NCBI GenBank assembly: GCA_032871835.1
Contig: CM065298.1
Coordinates: 92,193,891 to 92,257,890, forward strand
Direction of reading: 5' to 3'
From: Dipteronia dyeriana
Lineage: Eukaryota > Streptophyta > Magnoliopsida > Sapindales > Sapindaceae
Length of the DNA stretch: 64,000 nt
A model generated the notes under the pieces. It made no database searches. It had not been told where the DNA came from and was given only the letters and a program-made list of their open reading frames with translations. The position numbers and the translations under genes are program-made. Shown piece after piece: positions 22,440-36,291 of this stretch (position 1 is the stretch's first letter; every line of letters starts with the position of its first letter).

Positions 22440-23110
22440 CTAAAGTACAAATATGAACACTATAGTCATTAATATTCATATTGAAAATCAATATTTAGTA
22501 GCAAAATAATTTTAAATTAATTACTACCCTTAACAATCTTAATTTATTAACAAAACATATTAAAATTAACCATTGCACTTAAAATTCATAATATACTAAC
22601 ACAAAATATTAAAATGTTTCTACGAAACTTAAAAATCATAATTTATTAACAAAAAATATTAAATTCACTCCTACAAATTAAATTGATAACTTTACTAACA
22701 ACAAATATTAATTTAAATACTACACTTAAAAATCTTAAAATTAACCATTACACTTAAAATTCATAATATACTAACACAAAATATTAAAATGTTTTTACTA
22801 CACTTAAAATTCATAATTTACTAACAAAAAAATTAACTTAACTACTACGTCTAAAATTCATAATTTACTTATTAAAAAATTAAATTCAATAATACAAATT
22901 AAATTTCTAATTTTACTAATAACAAATATTAAAATTAATACTAAACTTAAAAATCTTAATATACTAAACAATATTATTAAAATTAACTAAGTATGCACAA
23001 AAATTGATAAACTAACTAACTAAATAAAAATGTTATCATTTAATAACTAAAGTCTAAATATAAAATTATAAATTTACTATCAAAAAATGTTTCAACAAAA
23101 GTAATAAGAA
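22440..23110. repeat. Degenerate ~65-85-bp AT-rich repeats in the hAT 5' region
   Basis: Phrases 'aaaattcataatttactaac', 'aaaatattaaa' and 'ctacacttaaaaatctt' recur at least seven times between the transposase start and the right end. Probably the transposon's 5' untranslated region or intron. Confidence 0.6.
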
Positions 23111-23619
23111 AATTGTACCTTTAAACTTTGGTGTGTTGGTGGAAAATTTAGAGAATAAGATAGGAAATTGATATTAAAAAATTTGTAGAGAGGGTAATAA
23201 TGAAATTGAATGAAAAAATGTAGAGAATTGGAGAATGTAGAGATGAGATTTGAGAGAATGATAGAGAGAGTGAATGGAAAATGAAATTGATGGAAGTATT
23301 TACAGAAAAATTTGATTTGTGGGTCAAAATCAACGACTGTATTTTTAATTCCAACCTTTGGAGGAATATTTTTTTTTAAAAGAAAAAACTAAACAAACGG
23401 TCCAATTGTCCGGCGGGTGTGCCTATCCAGGGGCCTAGCACACCGGCTATGTGTGTCGAGGCGGGCCGGCCCGACGGACCTGGCCCCTACGGCCCGGCAC
23501 GCGGCCTGTCTCGTTCCGGCTTCGGCTTGGCCTACCTCCAAGCACGGCCCGTTTTCCTTCGTGGACCACACGGACCGGCCTGTCTCGGTCCGGTCCATAT
23601 TTACAGCACTAGACACGCA

Positions 23620-24352
23620 TGCTAAAAGGAATTAATTTATTCGGAAAAAACAAACAACTAACAGGAATTAATCTTGGGCTTAAAGATCATGCGATTTCTA
23701 CCAGTTTCAGGTTTTTATTTGGATCTGAATTTCAAACTCGAAAAGTTTGGAGTAATTGCATTTGAAATTTAGAGAATTATGTTAAGGACATTGCTTGGCA
23801 GTACCCAGCTATACTGATCAACCAATGGTTGGTTGTCACGTAACCCAAAACAAGGAAAAAATAGTAAAAAGTGAAATAGATTTTGTCATGTGGTAACATT
23901 CCATTAGAGGGTCAATATGGCTGGATACTGACCGGTCAACACCCAAAGTGTTTCCTTATTTTAATATCATGTGACATGCTGCGAATCTATCTTTATAACC
24001 ACCTGTTTATCAAATGATATTATTATTATAATTATGTTTAGCGATGCAGTTTTTCTCTATTACCTTAAAATCTTTTTTGAAGTTTATATTGTGCATAAAA
24101 CATAATTGAAACATAATTAGTTCTAAAAAAATTCACTTAAGAGATGTGAATTGATATGTAAAAGCACTTGACAGTACTGAAGTTCGATACAAAGAATATT
24201 TTTCTCTGCGTTTTTTTTTTCCAGATTTTCACCATTATAACTTTTAGAAAGAGACAAAAAGATACAAAGAATGTCATTAATATGCATAAACAAAGGGATA
24301 CGATTTTGACAAGGGGTGGTATGTTGTTTTGTTGGATGAAAAAAAACAAACC
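23620..24352. other. Intergenic DNA and COG7 3' flank
   Basis: No open frame or repeat recognised. The last ~200 bp would form the COG7 3' UTR on the minus strand; candidate AATAAA-type signals occur only as degenerate forms. Nothing else seen. Confidence 0.4.
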
Positions 24353-25440
24353 CTAATCTAAACTAACACGCCTGATCTTGCATACAAGGTTTGCTGTTGG
24401 AAGATCAAGTTGGTTCCCCGGATCAGATTTCAGTACATCTTTGAGTTGGTCTCTTGGAGTTGAAAGGCATGTATGAAATGTGGCAAGAGCAGTAGGAATC
24501 GGGACTGATAGAGCTGAGAGCACGTTACTCAAATACTCGATATCAACTGAAAGTTGCTGCGCTCCATGATCCGTAATATAATGAATGCCCCGCAACTGCT
24601 CCATGTAAAGAGCAGTGGCACCTTCTGCAACCTTCGTAAGAGAGAAACATACAAGATTTCTAGCATCAGTTCATTTGTAACATTATAAAAAAATTGTGGC
24701 TCAGATATACAGACAATTCCAACCATATTATCTACGGAATTTGAACCTGAACTCCATTTTTCAATCCATTATTTCTTGGCCCTCAAGTTTTACGTGATTC
24801 AATCTGATCCTTAATACTTTAATTGGTCAAGATTAAGTTTAATTTCACTACTTCTGTAGAACTAAAAACAATATTCCATTCAGATGCTCTCCTAGCATTG
24901 GCTGCCTGAGCTTCTGGACCTCTTAAGAGCATCTACACGTACAAATCAATACTCAATCGCCTAGTTGACGCTTGAGCACTAAGATTCAAGAACAATAAAT
25001 AGATTGCTTACCTTGAACATCCATTCCGTTGCAAAAAACTGGGCTTCATCGTTGTTGGCATCACTATTAGAGATGCCCTCTGCTAGAGGCTCCAACTGTT
25101 GGGGTAAAGTAAGCAAATATTCTCCGATACTGGTCACATATGACTGTGGGTATGCACTAAAGGTTGGGAGATGATAAGCACTTTGTTCCTCCACCGAGGA
25201 CCAGATTGGCAAGCGAGACAAATCGCTAAGGCGTTGCCGTACTTTAGATATTAGGACATCGTAGACAAGTTCATTCACTGTCTCAGCAAATGCTGCAACT
25301 CTCTGAGATGCAAGCGGCAGTGCATGAAACCTTGGATCTTTAGACTGCGTATCAAAATAATGTTGTCACCATTATCTCTTCATCCAAAGAAAGGAAGTCT
25401 TCCAGTATAAAGAAACCATTAATAATTTAGAGATAGACTT

Positions 25441-25479
<39 letters not shown>

Positions 25480-28400
25480 ATAAATACAGAGCAGCAGCCA
25501 TGCATGACTAAAAAAACAATAAAAGTAGCATAACCATAATAATAATAATAAAAGGAATAACAAATTATAAGAATTTTGCTCATTCACTTTTTAACGTAAG
25601 TACGAGTCAAATGGGATCAATTGCTAGCATTGTTCTGAAGTTTTTGTCACAGAATTTCCTACGATGCTCTAATTGACACTGAAACTTGATAATCTATGAT
25701 TCTCTCTCTTCCTCCCCTGCAATATTATGCATGATTCAAGCCTACCCGTACCTTGGCCTTTAGTTTGCATCATAGAGCATATTATCATGTAAATAGCAGG
25801 TAACATGTACGCAAATTTTCAATGAGTTTAGAAATTGAGAAAAAACATAAAACCCAGGTCTAAAAATAGCCACCACGTCATTCAATGAGTCACAACTTCA
25901 ATCAATATACTAAAAGAAAATCAAGCAAAATGGTAAATGGCATTTACATAAAGAAAATATTAACTCCATATGTGCAATCAGCAATTCATCCCAGTTTTCT
26001 GTCCATTAGGTTGTTTCAGGGTTAATAGTCAAAATTTAAACCTGACTTAAACAAGAAATTGGACACAAATAAAACTTTTATATATTTTTATCAACACTGC
26101 ATTTTCTTGGGAAGTTTTTCATCTTGGACAATTTGGACCAAATTCTTTCACTATTTTCCATGCTCTGTTTGAAAATTGTTTATGAAAATTGTTTAGACAA
26201 TTTTTGGTGGTTTCGTGTTTTATCTTTCTCATAAGTTTAGGTGGTTTTCCAATGCTATTTTGATATCACAATTTTTAGGCCATAGTAACCATCCCACCAA
26301 CTGTAGATGTAAATAAGTAAAAATTCAAAATGAAAATTTAATCGAAAAGAAAAAGGAAATAAAAGAATGACTCGGATAAAGAAAGCAGACATATCCAATT
26401 TTCATGTACCTGGTCTAAGAGATTAAAGAGTCTCCGAGCCTTCGGAGGAACATCAATAAGCCGCACTGCTGCCACCTCCAAGGCAGCCCTTCCCCCAACA
26501 GATAATTCCATATTTCTATCACCACTTGCCACGTGTGACTGGTTTTGGTCCACAGCTGAACCAAACACTGACAAAGACAAACTTGTGCTCAGTCTAGCAA
26601 GGGTTGCTCTCAAGGAAGCTTCAAAGACAGAGGACCTGCTAGTTAGACAATCTGCAACAGTGAGTATCTGCAGAGCCCCTTGAACAATGGACCACTCTTC
26701 TTCATTTGAAACCAAATCGACTTTACGGGTAGTTTGAGTTCCTTCCTTTTTGTCCCCCATCTCCTTCTTTTCACCAATATGATCCACACCGCAGATTGCT
26801 CTTAACGACTTGAGGATTTCTTGCAGGTTCGAAATATACTGCAACAATATATCATCTAGTGCAAGAATTAACTCGTCTGCTTCTGAACCACCAGTAAGGC
26901 TAATGCACCTCTCTACAGCTGCTTCAAGAAGTACAATAATATGGGGAATAGACTCTTCCATTCTCCTCACTGTCTCACTGAGTTCAATTCCCTGGGCTCC
27001 CACTCCACGAGTAACAGCTCCCCTCAGATCCACCCCTGCAATTTCAGAGGAGAGGATAGCACGCTCCATTTGTCCATACCTATAATACATCTACTTATTA
27101 GTTAAGTTGGGGAAAACACCAGCATATATTCTCAACTTAATTACAAAGGATGAGATACAGATGTGGATCACAAATGAATTGGAATCAGTGACATTAAAAT
27201 ATTTTTTAGTTTTAAGTTGCTTACTAATTAGCATAATAAGTTTTTATAACAAGCTACATTTCATGCACTAAGAAATCATCCATAAAATATTTAACTATGA
27301 TAGCTTACCTCTGTTTAAAACTTTCATAAGGAAAATACACAGCCTTCAAGGTATCCATTAAAATCTGAATATTAGATTCAGAAAATAAGTGCTGAATATT
27401 CCTTCCAAAGATACCAGTCATATTGTGTAATTCAATTAAGGCCTCCAGATGCTTAGTCTGAAGTTTGATTCCCTTTGGCATATCTCCGGATAAAATATCC
27501 AATATACCTGAAGTTATATAATCTTATTCAGTTAAAATCAAAGAGTAGAAACATTCAAAGTTTATATAAGGAAAGCTTAATTCAAATTCTAAACCAGAGT
27601 ATTCTTGAACCTTTAAAACTAATTTGATATAAAGATATAGAAAGAAAAACCGAAGAAGGAAATCATTGATGGGAGTCAAGCATGTATGAAGACAAGTGTG
27701 TGAGTGAAACATGGTGCACTCGTTCCAACCCAAACTGACGAGCCATATCAAAGCATATAACATCCTACACATATTTTAGTCGTCATATTACTTCAACTTA
27801 TGTAGTGGTCTCAGTTCCAAAAATAAAATATTATCTCAGAGTTATGCCACCACTACCCTTAAAGATAGTAAGCAGTAGGAGAATAATTAGCCATATAGAT
27901 GTTTACCTATTACCCTCACAGGTGCACTTTATATATGCAGAACTCATAAAACTTCACGTGAGAAAAAATATTTGTTCATATGTCATGCTGACAGCTTATT
28001 TCTATATATTAGCATACAAAGTACTAAAAAAACAAGAATTATGAGTTACAACATATTAAACAATATGATTAGCCAGCTTTAATAATTTGGTAGGAAAAAT
28101 AAATAAATTAAATCCCTTAATTAAGATAAAACAGTCAAATGAAATTGTCCCAGCCGCCACACATCTTGGAAGACCATTGCAGATGTTCTAGGGAACAACA
28201 ATGTTCCAGTCATATATGGACTGATAAACTGCTGGTTCTTCTCAAATGAACACTCCTAATTTCTAATTCTAGACTGAACTCTTTTGCTTACATGTATTGT
28301 TTGCAGTCTGCTTATCTCAATTTCAGAAGCTAGATTCATTATTAGCAATACAATACTTTTGAATACAGAAATTGAGAATTCCATGACCTAAACAAGCAAT

Positions 28401-30882
28401 CACTTCAACGAGACAAAACAAGGCCGCAATGAAGAATGGATTGCTACATCACCAAACAGGTCATGCAAAACAACATATGATATAAAAGATTTGTGATGAC
28501 ATTTTTAAAGAGAAACTAAATTCCGATATAGAACTCGAAAAGGCATCAAATGAAACCTTTAGCCAATGACTTTGTTTCAGGAACAACATCTCCGGTGGCA
28601 AGGTTAATAAGTGAAACAAAATTTGCTCCAATAGCCACCATTGTCTCAACTAGTAGCCTTGGAACAAGAGCTCTGTAATCATCCGGAAAAGCAACCAGAC
28701 ACCTGCAAACAAAAATTTTAGCTAGATGCTTGAATCCAACCCAAAAAGAAAACAATACAAAACGTCTAGCCCTGTGTTGAAGTTGTTTTCTTCCATAGGA
28801 TAATGTGGTGAAAAATCATTACAGGCAAAATGAACTAGTTTGTAAGAAAAATTGACTACAAAGCTGTTCAAAATGTAAGCGGATTAAACACCAAAGAAAA
28901 ACAAGTTAATTTGTAAAGAAAAACAAGCTAATTTGTAAGAGGAACACCAGAGGTTTGAATGACTCAGCAATGAAAATTGCATATTGCTTAGATGATTGTT
29001 TTTTCAAAAAACGACTATGAAATGCACTTTTTTTTTATAAGAGAAACAATGAGTTTTAAACTAATTAAAATTATGTAACTAGCATGAACTCCTTCTCCCA
29101 GCTAATTCTTGAAGATTAAAGAACCCACCAAAGATAGATTACAATTTCTTTTACTTAAATAACCAACAAGACAAAAATGCAGGACAATCGACCCATGAAA
29201 ATTTTGGAAGTACTTCCACAACATAAATGAAAGACAAAAACATTTCACAAAAGCACCATCAGTCTTCCTATTTCTAACATAACAAGTATTTCAGATCAAG
29301 CATTGTTATTCCCTTGAAGTCTATGATACACAACTCATTTACCACTCGGTTGAAATTTATGCAGTGAATAGTATGAAAAGTACCACTTCCATTCTTGTTC
29401 CAGATAGAGTAAAAGTTCATCATAGAAACTTGGCAACCAACTGGAGAATGAAATTAGAGGTGAACTTGATTGAAACTCGTTATTACTTGGTAGCCTTTCA
29501 AACTCATTTCTCTCATTTGCAAGCTTGTAAGCACGTTGTCTCAAGTCAAAATCTTCCCAGAGCTGCTTTATGTGCTTTAGGTGAACTTTTGTATAATGTA
29601 GCTCTAGAGACTTGAATCTCCCAATTCGAATGAGAATTCCCCGCAAATCTTGGGCAACATCGATCTGAGGTTGAAATATGTAAAGCAGCATACAAAGCAC
29701 ATTAATAGAGTTGAGAGAACACCTTGTAATAGAAAGAAATTCAATAGCCAAATAACAGGTTTACTAATAAGAATATAACCTTTCGATTGGATAATGCATC
29801 TGTGAGACGAGGCTGCACCATTGCATCTAGTCTATCCTCCAAGACCTCAAGTTGCCTCTTAATGTTTGCAAATTCAGCAACCTGATAACCGAGATTGAAA
29901 AGACTAAATCAAATCAAATCAATAAATTACGAAACACTTAATAGTAAAATAGCGATGGAAGATGAAAGACATTACCTCCCCAACAGCTGACAAGCAATGC
30001 CTCATGTTGGCCAAGGTTTCTGCAGCCCGAGGAAGATCACCGCTGGCAAATACATCCTCCACAGTCGAACTTAATTGTGTTAACCCAGCAGCATCCTGTT
30101 ATCCAATACAAACAAGTATTCAATTATATTTTACACCTAATTAAACACACAAATAAAAATAAAAGGTCACTAGCAATCTCTACCTGCAAAGTCTCATAAG
30201 CAGCTTCCATTCTTTGCTTGACAGTATCAACTTTCGCCAAGGCAGCTATAGACTCTGCTGAAGATCCCTCTGCCTGCACGAAAATCGAAAGTTCCTCATT
30301 ACACAAACAAGACAAACGAATTACATCTCCGCCTTTTATTATTATTATTTTGTTGAAGTTATTGAATCTTCAATTATATGTCCAAAATCAACAGCTCTTG
30401 GAATTTGCATTGATTTATACACTCCTTGTTTTCAATCAAGAGAACCTGAATTTAAGTTATAATTAACCTGGAACTCTAGATTCGTAAATCAACAACGCAT
30501 ATATAAAGAGAAATCTAGGCTTCATAATTATACGAACTGGATCTATAACAAAATCAAACAGCGAAATTCCAAAAAAAAAAAAAAAAACTGTACCAACCTT
30601 CTTGAGCTTTTGGAGGATTCCGGAGACGGATCCGCGGAGAGAAACGGCATCGTCGCGGAGGCGGACGACGTCCCTGGTGGCGCGCGGGACGCGGAGGAGG
30701 GATGCGCCGCTCTGCTCCTCGAGAGACGCCGCGATTTCTTCGGAGACCATCTGGAGCTTCATTTCGAGATCGACCAAGTGGTTGTCCAGAGAGTCGTCCA
30801 AGTGACGGGTCTGGCACGCCGAGTTGATCCATTTCTTCGGGTCGAATTTCTCGTCGGAGAAAGGCCCTAGATCCAGCATCAT
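24353..30882 (-). CDS. COG7: Conserved oligomeric Golgi complex subunit 7, 10 exons
   Basis: Minus-strand exons: 30598-30882, 30184-30273, 29976-30095, 29780-29881, 29384-29664, 28557-28702, 27309-27507, 26410-27079, 25012-25344, 24353-24631. All junctions are GT/AG and keep frame; total 2505 nt, 834 aa, close to Arabidopsis COG7. The protein opens MMLDLGPFSDEKFDPKKW. The N-terminal third is helical and coiled-coil-like (LVDLEMKLQMVSEEIAASLE; ILQKLKK). Later landmarks are YDELLLYLEQEWKW, MERAILSSEIAGVDLRGAVT, WSIVQGALQILTVADCLTSR and the end VCKIRRVSLD. COG7 belongs to lobe B of the COG tether, a peripheral complex on Golgi membranes needed for retrograde vesicle traffic and glycosylation-enzyme retention. 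No stop or frameshift seen. The start codon is the first of two adjacent ATGs. A Harbinger transposon begins 210 bp upstream, so the native promoter beyond that is displaced. Confidence 0.96.
25441..25483. repeat. (TA)n(TG)n microsatellite in COG7 intron 8
   Basis: A 'tatata' run passes into about eleven 'tg' units. Confidence 0.95.
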
Positions 30883-31851
30883 GGTTGCTGAGTTAAGTTG
30901 GATCAGGCAAGGTGACTCGAGAGTCTGTTAGTTACAGTTTTTTCATTTGGAGTTGTTTCCTTGCAGAAGATGGTAGAGGTAATGGAATCTGAAAATGAGG
31001 GGCAATATGTAAATATTTTAAAAGTTTGGGGTTTAATAAAGAAAAGAAAATATTTTTTGGTGAATAGTAAAAGAAACCCAAAAACCACATAGGTGGCGTT
31101 TGGTTACCATGGTGGAATGGTAATTGAGAATGAGGATTGGAATGGAAAAGAATGGAAAGGAATGGAAAGCTGATTCGACTGTAGGATTAATATCTGAATC
31201 AGTATTATTTTGTTTGGTTAACAACTGAATGGAATGGAATTAACAGTATTTTGTCCAAAATACCCCTAATTACAAAACAATTATGATAACATGATATATT
31301 ATGAATAATAATAGTAAAATATGAAAGTATATATATGAAATTAATGTAATTAATAATAAAATTTATATTTTCAATTACAAAAAAATTATATAAAATTTTG
31401 AAATAAATAACTATATAAAAATAAACTTTTGTGTTACTTATACATATTTAAACTTTGTTGTTAACTCATATTTTAATCGATTTTTTTAGGTCAATTAAAT
31501 GCTTGGTGTACTCTGTTTCTTTCTTATGCATGGCTTTTAAATTTCATAACTTGTTAATTTACAGAAGCCACTGAGTTGTTCTTGGCTTTTCGCTAAAAGA
31601 AATAGATAAAATGTGATAAGAAATATACAAAATTAAGACAACAATATAAATCATGTTAAAAGACAAACATTAAAGCAAAAGAAGCCAACAGCCAGTGGCT
31701 ACACAAAAGGTAAGAAAGATAAAAACCAATGAAAATAACATAGGTATATACCATACTTTTAGCCCTGTATCATGTACATCACAAGTATTATAAAGTTTCA
31801 AAAATATGGGAATAAATTATGGCAAACAAAAAAAAGTATTTTCCTAACCAC

Positions 31852-32857
31852 CTAGATGGTTCCGTCAAGTATTCCTTTAGCCCAATCATCTTTCAGCTCA
31901 TCGGGAAGGCTAAAGAAATAAGAGACCAATGCATTATCCTGCATAATAAGTCGAAAAACTTTGTGGCGCTCCATGATGGTAAGAGTTGTGGTCCTTGACA
32001 ACTCATTACCAAGTTGCATGTGTTTCTCATTTAGATCTTCACCAATAGCCTTACTTAAACGAGCCGAAGACTTCTCAATAACCACAGCAAGAGTCGCAGT
32101 TGACTCTGTAAGTGCTTCAGCAAGATCTCCTGAGCTTTTATTTTTTCTTTGTTTCTTAGATACACTGGAGCACTAGGTTTGGCTTTGACTCCTCTTGGAT
32201 GAGTTTGAAACAAGCCGAATATCCACATTGTCGACATTCTCATTACTAGTATTATCATCAAGATTGTTGTCTCCCCCTTCATTTTCAAACTGCTTTTCTA
32301 TATCAGCTGGTGTTTCAGCTTGTTGTCCAGTTGCATGATCTTTACCAAAGATCATGGATAGCTTATCATAGTAGGGAAATGACTTCAAATTGTAAGGTGC
32401 AACCTCCTTATGAATCTATATATCAACCATTAAACAAATAAATTAGTCTTAAATAAAAATAAAAATAATACTTCTTCAAAATAAAATTCATACGAACCTG
32501 AATATATGCATCCTATACGGGTTTTTCTGCAATTACTGTCTTCTTCTCTATATCCCATCCAAAACCGCTATAGTTGGGTCCAGTTAACATGTCATGAACA
32601 ATCTGAAAATGAGTCTTCAAAGTCTTCAAAGTCTTCATTCGTGACTCAATGTGTGGTTTAGCTAGCAAGTCACATCCAGATAGTTTTGCATGCAATTGTT
32701 TTTCTAGTTCTTTCAAATGTCCAGGTTTAAAGCTTCTTTCAGCCTTGAACCTTCCATCATTGTTAAGCTCCAATAATAACTCAATCAATTTGTTATCCTC
32801 TTCTTCAATCCAGAACCTTTTGTTTTGACTAGGACCTTTAGTTTTCGAGATATCCAT
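31852..32857 (-). pseudogene. Harbinger ORF1, Myb/SANT-like DNA-binding protein
   Basis: The ATG at 32857 opens a frame with a Myb/SANT-like domain: KRFWIEEEDNKLIELLLEL, then SRMKTLKTLKTHFQIVHDML and SGFGWD, as in plant Harbinger-associated Myb-like proteins. Continuation follows at 32388-32173 (FPYYDKLSMIFGKDHATG, then an acidic linker and a KRSQSQ basic patch) and 32085-31852 (C-terminal helices, ending ELKDDWAKGILDGTI). The segments are in different frames with a TAG ('YIQDAYT' context 32515) and an AT-rich gap (32389-32500) that could be an intron. In this superfamily ORF1 binds the element ends and helps bring the transposase to the nucleus. Probably split by one intron and one or more frameshifts; not certain which breaks are introns. 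Confidence 0.7.
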
Positions 32858-33084
32858 CTTACTAAGAATGAATTAAAAATAAACAATAAAAAAAAAATAG
32901 AATTAAACACTACATAAACATAAACATAAACTAAAATGTCAATTATAACCAAATAAAATTACCAAAATATCGAATACAACCAAATAAAATTACCAAAATG
33001 TCAATTACAACCAAATAAATTTATGTCTAACTAATACAACCAAACATAAAAATAAACATAAAAAAAAATAGTAGCAATACAACA

Positions 33085-34463
33085 TTAGCTACTTTGTCTC
33101 CACTCATTATACATGTGCCCTGCTAAGTCCATTCTCATATCACTCCACTCATCGGAAGGTTCAACAATTGTTATTGATTCGTCGTCTTCATCATCACTTT
33201 CTTCCAAAATTATATCATTCCCATCATCAGGCATTTCTCTCCTAATAAAATTGTGTAATAGGCAACAAGCCATAATGATTCGATTTTGAATCTTTATGGG
33301 ATAAAAAGGACTTCTGAGAATTGACCAACGATTCTTGATCACACCAAAGCATCTTTCAATCACATTTCTAGCATATGAGTGTTTCATATTATAAAATTCT
33401 TGTGGACTATTTGGTTGCCTCCCATTTCGCCATTCACTGAGATGATACCTTTGGCCACGAAAGGGAGCAAGAGATCCTGTGCAGTTAGTATACCCCGGAA
33501 TCTACAAGGTAATAATAACCTAGAAAGATTGCAAATCTATTTAAACATAATTTCCTGGCAGTCTTATTAAATCTCATAAACTTGTAAATGTACACAATAC
33601 TTATTAGTAAATATGAAGTCATACCATGTGGAACACGTAAACCGTTTGCCCTACATATAGCATCACGTAAGACTCTACCATCAGCAGCAGAGACTTCCCA
33701 TCCAGGCAATACATATATGAATTTCATATATTGAGAACAAACTCCTAAGACATTTGTCGATATATCACCCTTTCGATTTCGATCTTTAGGTTTCTCTGAT
33801 ACAGGCACTCTGACCTTAACATGAGTTCCATCTAATGCTTCTAAGCAATTCTAAGATATTATAATAAAATGTGTTACTATTGATATAATGAGATAAGTCT
33901 GAATGAAAATTTTACAAAACAAAAACCTTAAACCACCTCCATCTCTCATCAGTGGAATTCTCATGAATAGGCTCAGGATGTTTCAATAACTCCCCATGCA
34001 ATCGAATGACCGAATACAAAACATTATGAAAGTACTTGCTAACGGTCTCTCCAGATCTCATAAATTGAAATTTAATGACTCTATTCTTAACATGATGGGC
34101 TAAGATATGTAAAAACATAGCCACTTGTTCATGTATTTGTAAATATCTAGATGCTCTTAGTCCACCTCTATTCTTAAGCATCGTACATAAATTAGTAAAA
34201 GCAACTCTATTGATTCTCAACTGATCTAGACAAGTACGATCACTGTTATAAACCAATGCATCAACAATTTGCATATTGACAACTATATTAAGCACATACA
34301 AATGTCTTCTTAACGATTTGGGTTGAATGTCATGCATTATATTTTTTTCTAACAATAGATAAAAAAGTTGTACTGCATGCATAACATTCAACCAATGCAT
34401 GAACAGAGTCCAAATCTTCTTCTTTCTCAATGTTTGTCCTTGGGATATGCTTAGAAGAGCCAT
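33085..34463 (-). pseudogene. PIF/Harbinger DDE transposase, 3 exons, one frameshift
   Basis: Exons read on the minus strand as 34463-33927, 33850-33625 and 33519-33085, with GT/AG introns of 76 and 105 bp. Exon 1 carries the HTH-like N-terminal part (ASRYLQIHEQVAMFLHILAH). The DDE_Tnp_4 catalytic residues are all visible: D in LEALDGTHVKV, D in SAADGRVLRDA and E in RNVIERCFGVIKNRW. A C-terminal motif IMACCLLHNFIRREMP follows. A run of four C's at 33493-33496 (plus strand) is one base too long and shifts the frame just after YYYLVDSG, giving an early stop. Otherwise the reading frame is remarkably complete, so inactivation looks recent relative to the other elements here. The enzyme would excise and insert the element at TWA sites. 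Confidence 0.85.
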
Positions 34464-34639
34464 TGTTGCTACAATTATAAAGGCCAAACAATTAAAATCT
34501 AATGAAAATTTAACTAAAAATTTCAAGTTTAAAAATAATGTAAAGTACAGTTAACTTTTCTAATTACTAGTTGTAGAATTGTGATAGTTCATTAGTTTCA
34601 TACTATTGGAAAAATTCCCCCCAACTATATTCTGTTATG

Positions 34640-34945
34640 TATAAACATGATATAGTTCAAAAACATTAGTCCAATTACATAACTTCAACTAAAAAAAGCA
34701 TCAGTCCAAAATGCAATCCAGAAATTGAATCTAGATAACTTCAACTACATAGAGTAAAACATCAGTCCAAAATGCAATCCAATTACATTGTTGTCCAAAA
34801 TATCAATCCAATTACATAATTGTAATAGAATAACATTTGACATATTAGTCCAATTACATAGATGTCCAAAATATCAATCCAATTACATAGTTAATACTTA
34901 ATAGAATAAAATATCAGTCCAATTACATAGTTGTAGATGAAAATT
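34640..34945. repeat. Degenerate short repeats in the Harbinger 5' region
   Basis: 'atcagtccaaaatgcaatcca' and 'tccaattacatag.tgtccaaaatatcaa' recur five to seven times with changes. Non-coding. Confidence 0.65.
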
Positions 34946-36291
34946 AACAATATAAGAAAACCACATAGTTAAGTTCTGCTTATGCAAGTTATCACAGATT
35001 TAAAACAAGTAGATAAGACTAAATATCTATTAGCATGGTTCAAGAATAAACACCTGATCCAGGGTCGATAAACTGTTGCTAGGATCAGTAAATTTAGCTA
35101 CAAGTTCATCTGCAACCTGAACAGTACATTAACTCTTAAACAGGCAGCATATAAGATTAATTGATATCAAATACAGAAGAAAAAAAATACGAAAACAGGC
35201 AGGAATGAGGCAATGGAAGAGAAGCAAACGTCTCCAGCAAAGACATGAAAGGAACCATAACAACTATCAATTCTAATTTTCTGCAACCTTATAAACTTCA
35301 AAATAAAGGCACAAAATTAATTGTCTGCTTGCATTTTTTACACAAAGACAACAACAACAACTATCTCTCCAAATTACAACATATATATATATATAGAGAG
35401 AGAGAACAACCGATAATCCTTTATTCTTTTTTATAGATTATATAAAAAAATAGACAAATAAGGAATGAACCAGAAACCTATATTCATCTTGTCTCTTGAT
35501 GACACCAAATCAGGGATTTAAGAAACAAATATACACACTACACAGTAAGGAATGAACAAATAAATCAAATAAAAAATATATAAGCAAATAAATCAAAGTC
35601 ACCATATGAAAATAGATAAGTAGATGACAAAAAAGAGGGAAAAAATTTAGAGAAATAATCTAGTTCGGAATGGTGAAAGAATAAAAAATACCTTAACACC
35701 ACAAGCAAACCAGCAAAAGAGAATTGAACCAGACAAAGCCAAAAGTGAATAACTAGATCGATCACCTAGGAAATCATAAAACAAATAATATAATCAACAA
35801 ACCATTTTGAAATCCAAGCCAAACAAAGTCGAGCCCTAATTCGAAATCTCATGTTCTTGTCACTTTCTCGAGAAAAGAAGGAGATGAAGAAAATGAAACG
35901 AAGGAGATGAAGAAAACGAAAAGAAGGAGATTAAAAAAATACCTAGAATCAAGAAGAGGAGAGTCGATATAGGAAGAGGCAACTTGTTCTGATTGTTCGT
36001 GGAATGGAGAAGGAGACAACTTGTTTCTCCAAACAAATGTTATATATCGATTATTAGGGCATAAGGTTATTTTTGGAAGATAAAATGTATCAATGGAATG
36101 GAATGAGCTTTCCATTGGTTTTTGGATGGAATGTCCATTCCACCAAAATGGTGGAATCCCCATTCCGACGTAATGCCCATTTATCGTACTTAGACAAACC
36201 AAACAATTGGAATGACTCTCATTCCTTTCCATTCCTTTCCTTTTCCTCCAACCAAACACCACCAATAGAGATTACTGTGGGAATGTGGGAT

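Larger units (their letters stand above)
19899..23611 (-). mobile_element. hAT transposon (3.7 kb), decayed
   Basis: The right end read on the minus strand is TAGTGCTGTAAATATGGACCGG. The left end read on the plus strand is TAATGGTGTAAAATTGGAGTGG. They share TARTGSTGTAAA...GGA. Flanking 8-mers are GACACAAA (19891-19898) and GACACGCA (23612-23619), a slightly decayed target duplication. The GC-rich terminal DNA ('cggcccgg', 'ggcacg') is typical of plant hAT elements. The transposase gene runs on the minus strand. Confidence 0.85.
31092..36263 (-). mobile_element. PIF/Harbinger transposon (5.2 kb), nearly complete
   Basis: Left end GGTGGCGTTTGGTTACC and inverted right end GGTGGTGTTTGGTTGGAGG are Harbinger-type terminal repeats. 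Sub-terminal DNA at both ends is rich in 'ggaatggaa' motifs on opposite strands. Both genes of the superfamily are present on the minus strand: a Myb/SANT-like ORF1 and a DDE transposase. The target duplication is not clear (flanks 'ata' and 'aat'). Confidence 0.88.

Noticed and set aside
30554..30870. Overlapping frames on both strands opposite COG7 exon 1
   Set aside because: Shadow frames of a GC-rich exon; the COG7 reading is clear and conserved.
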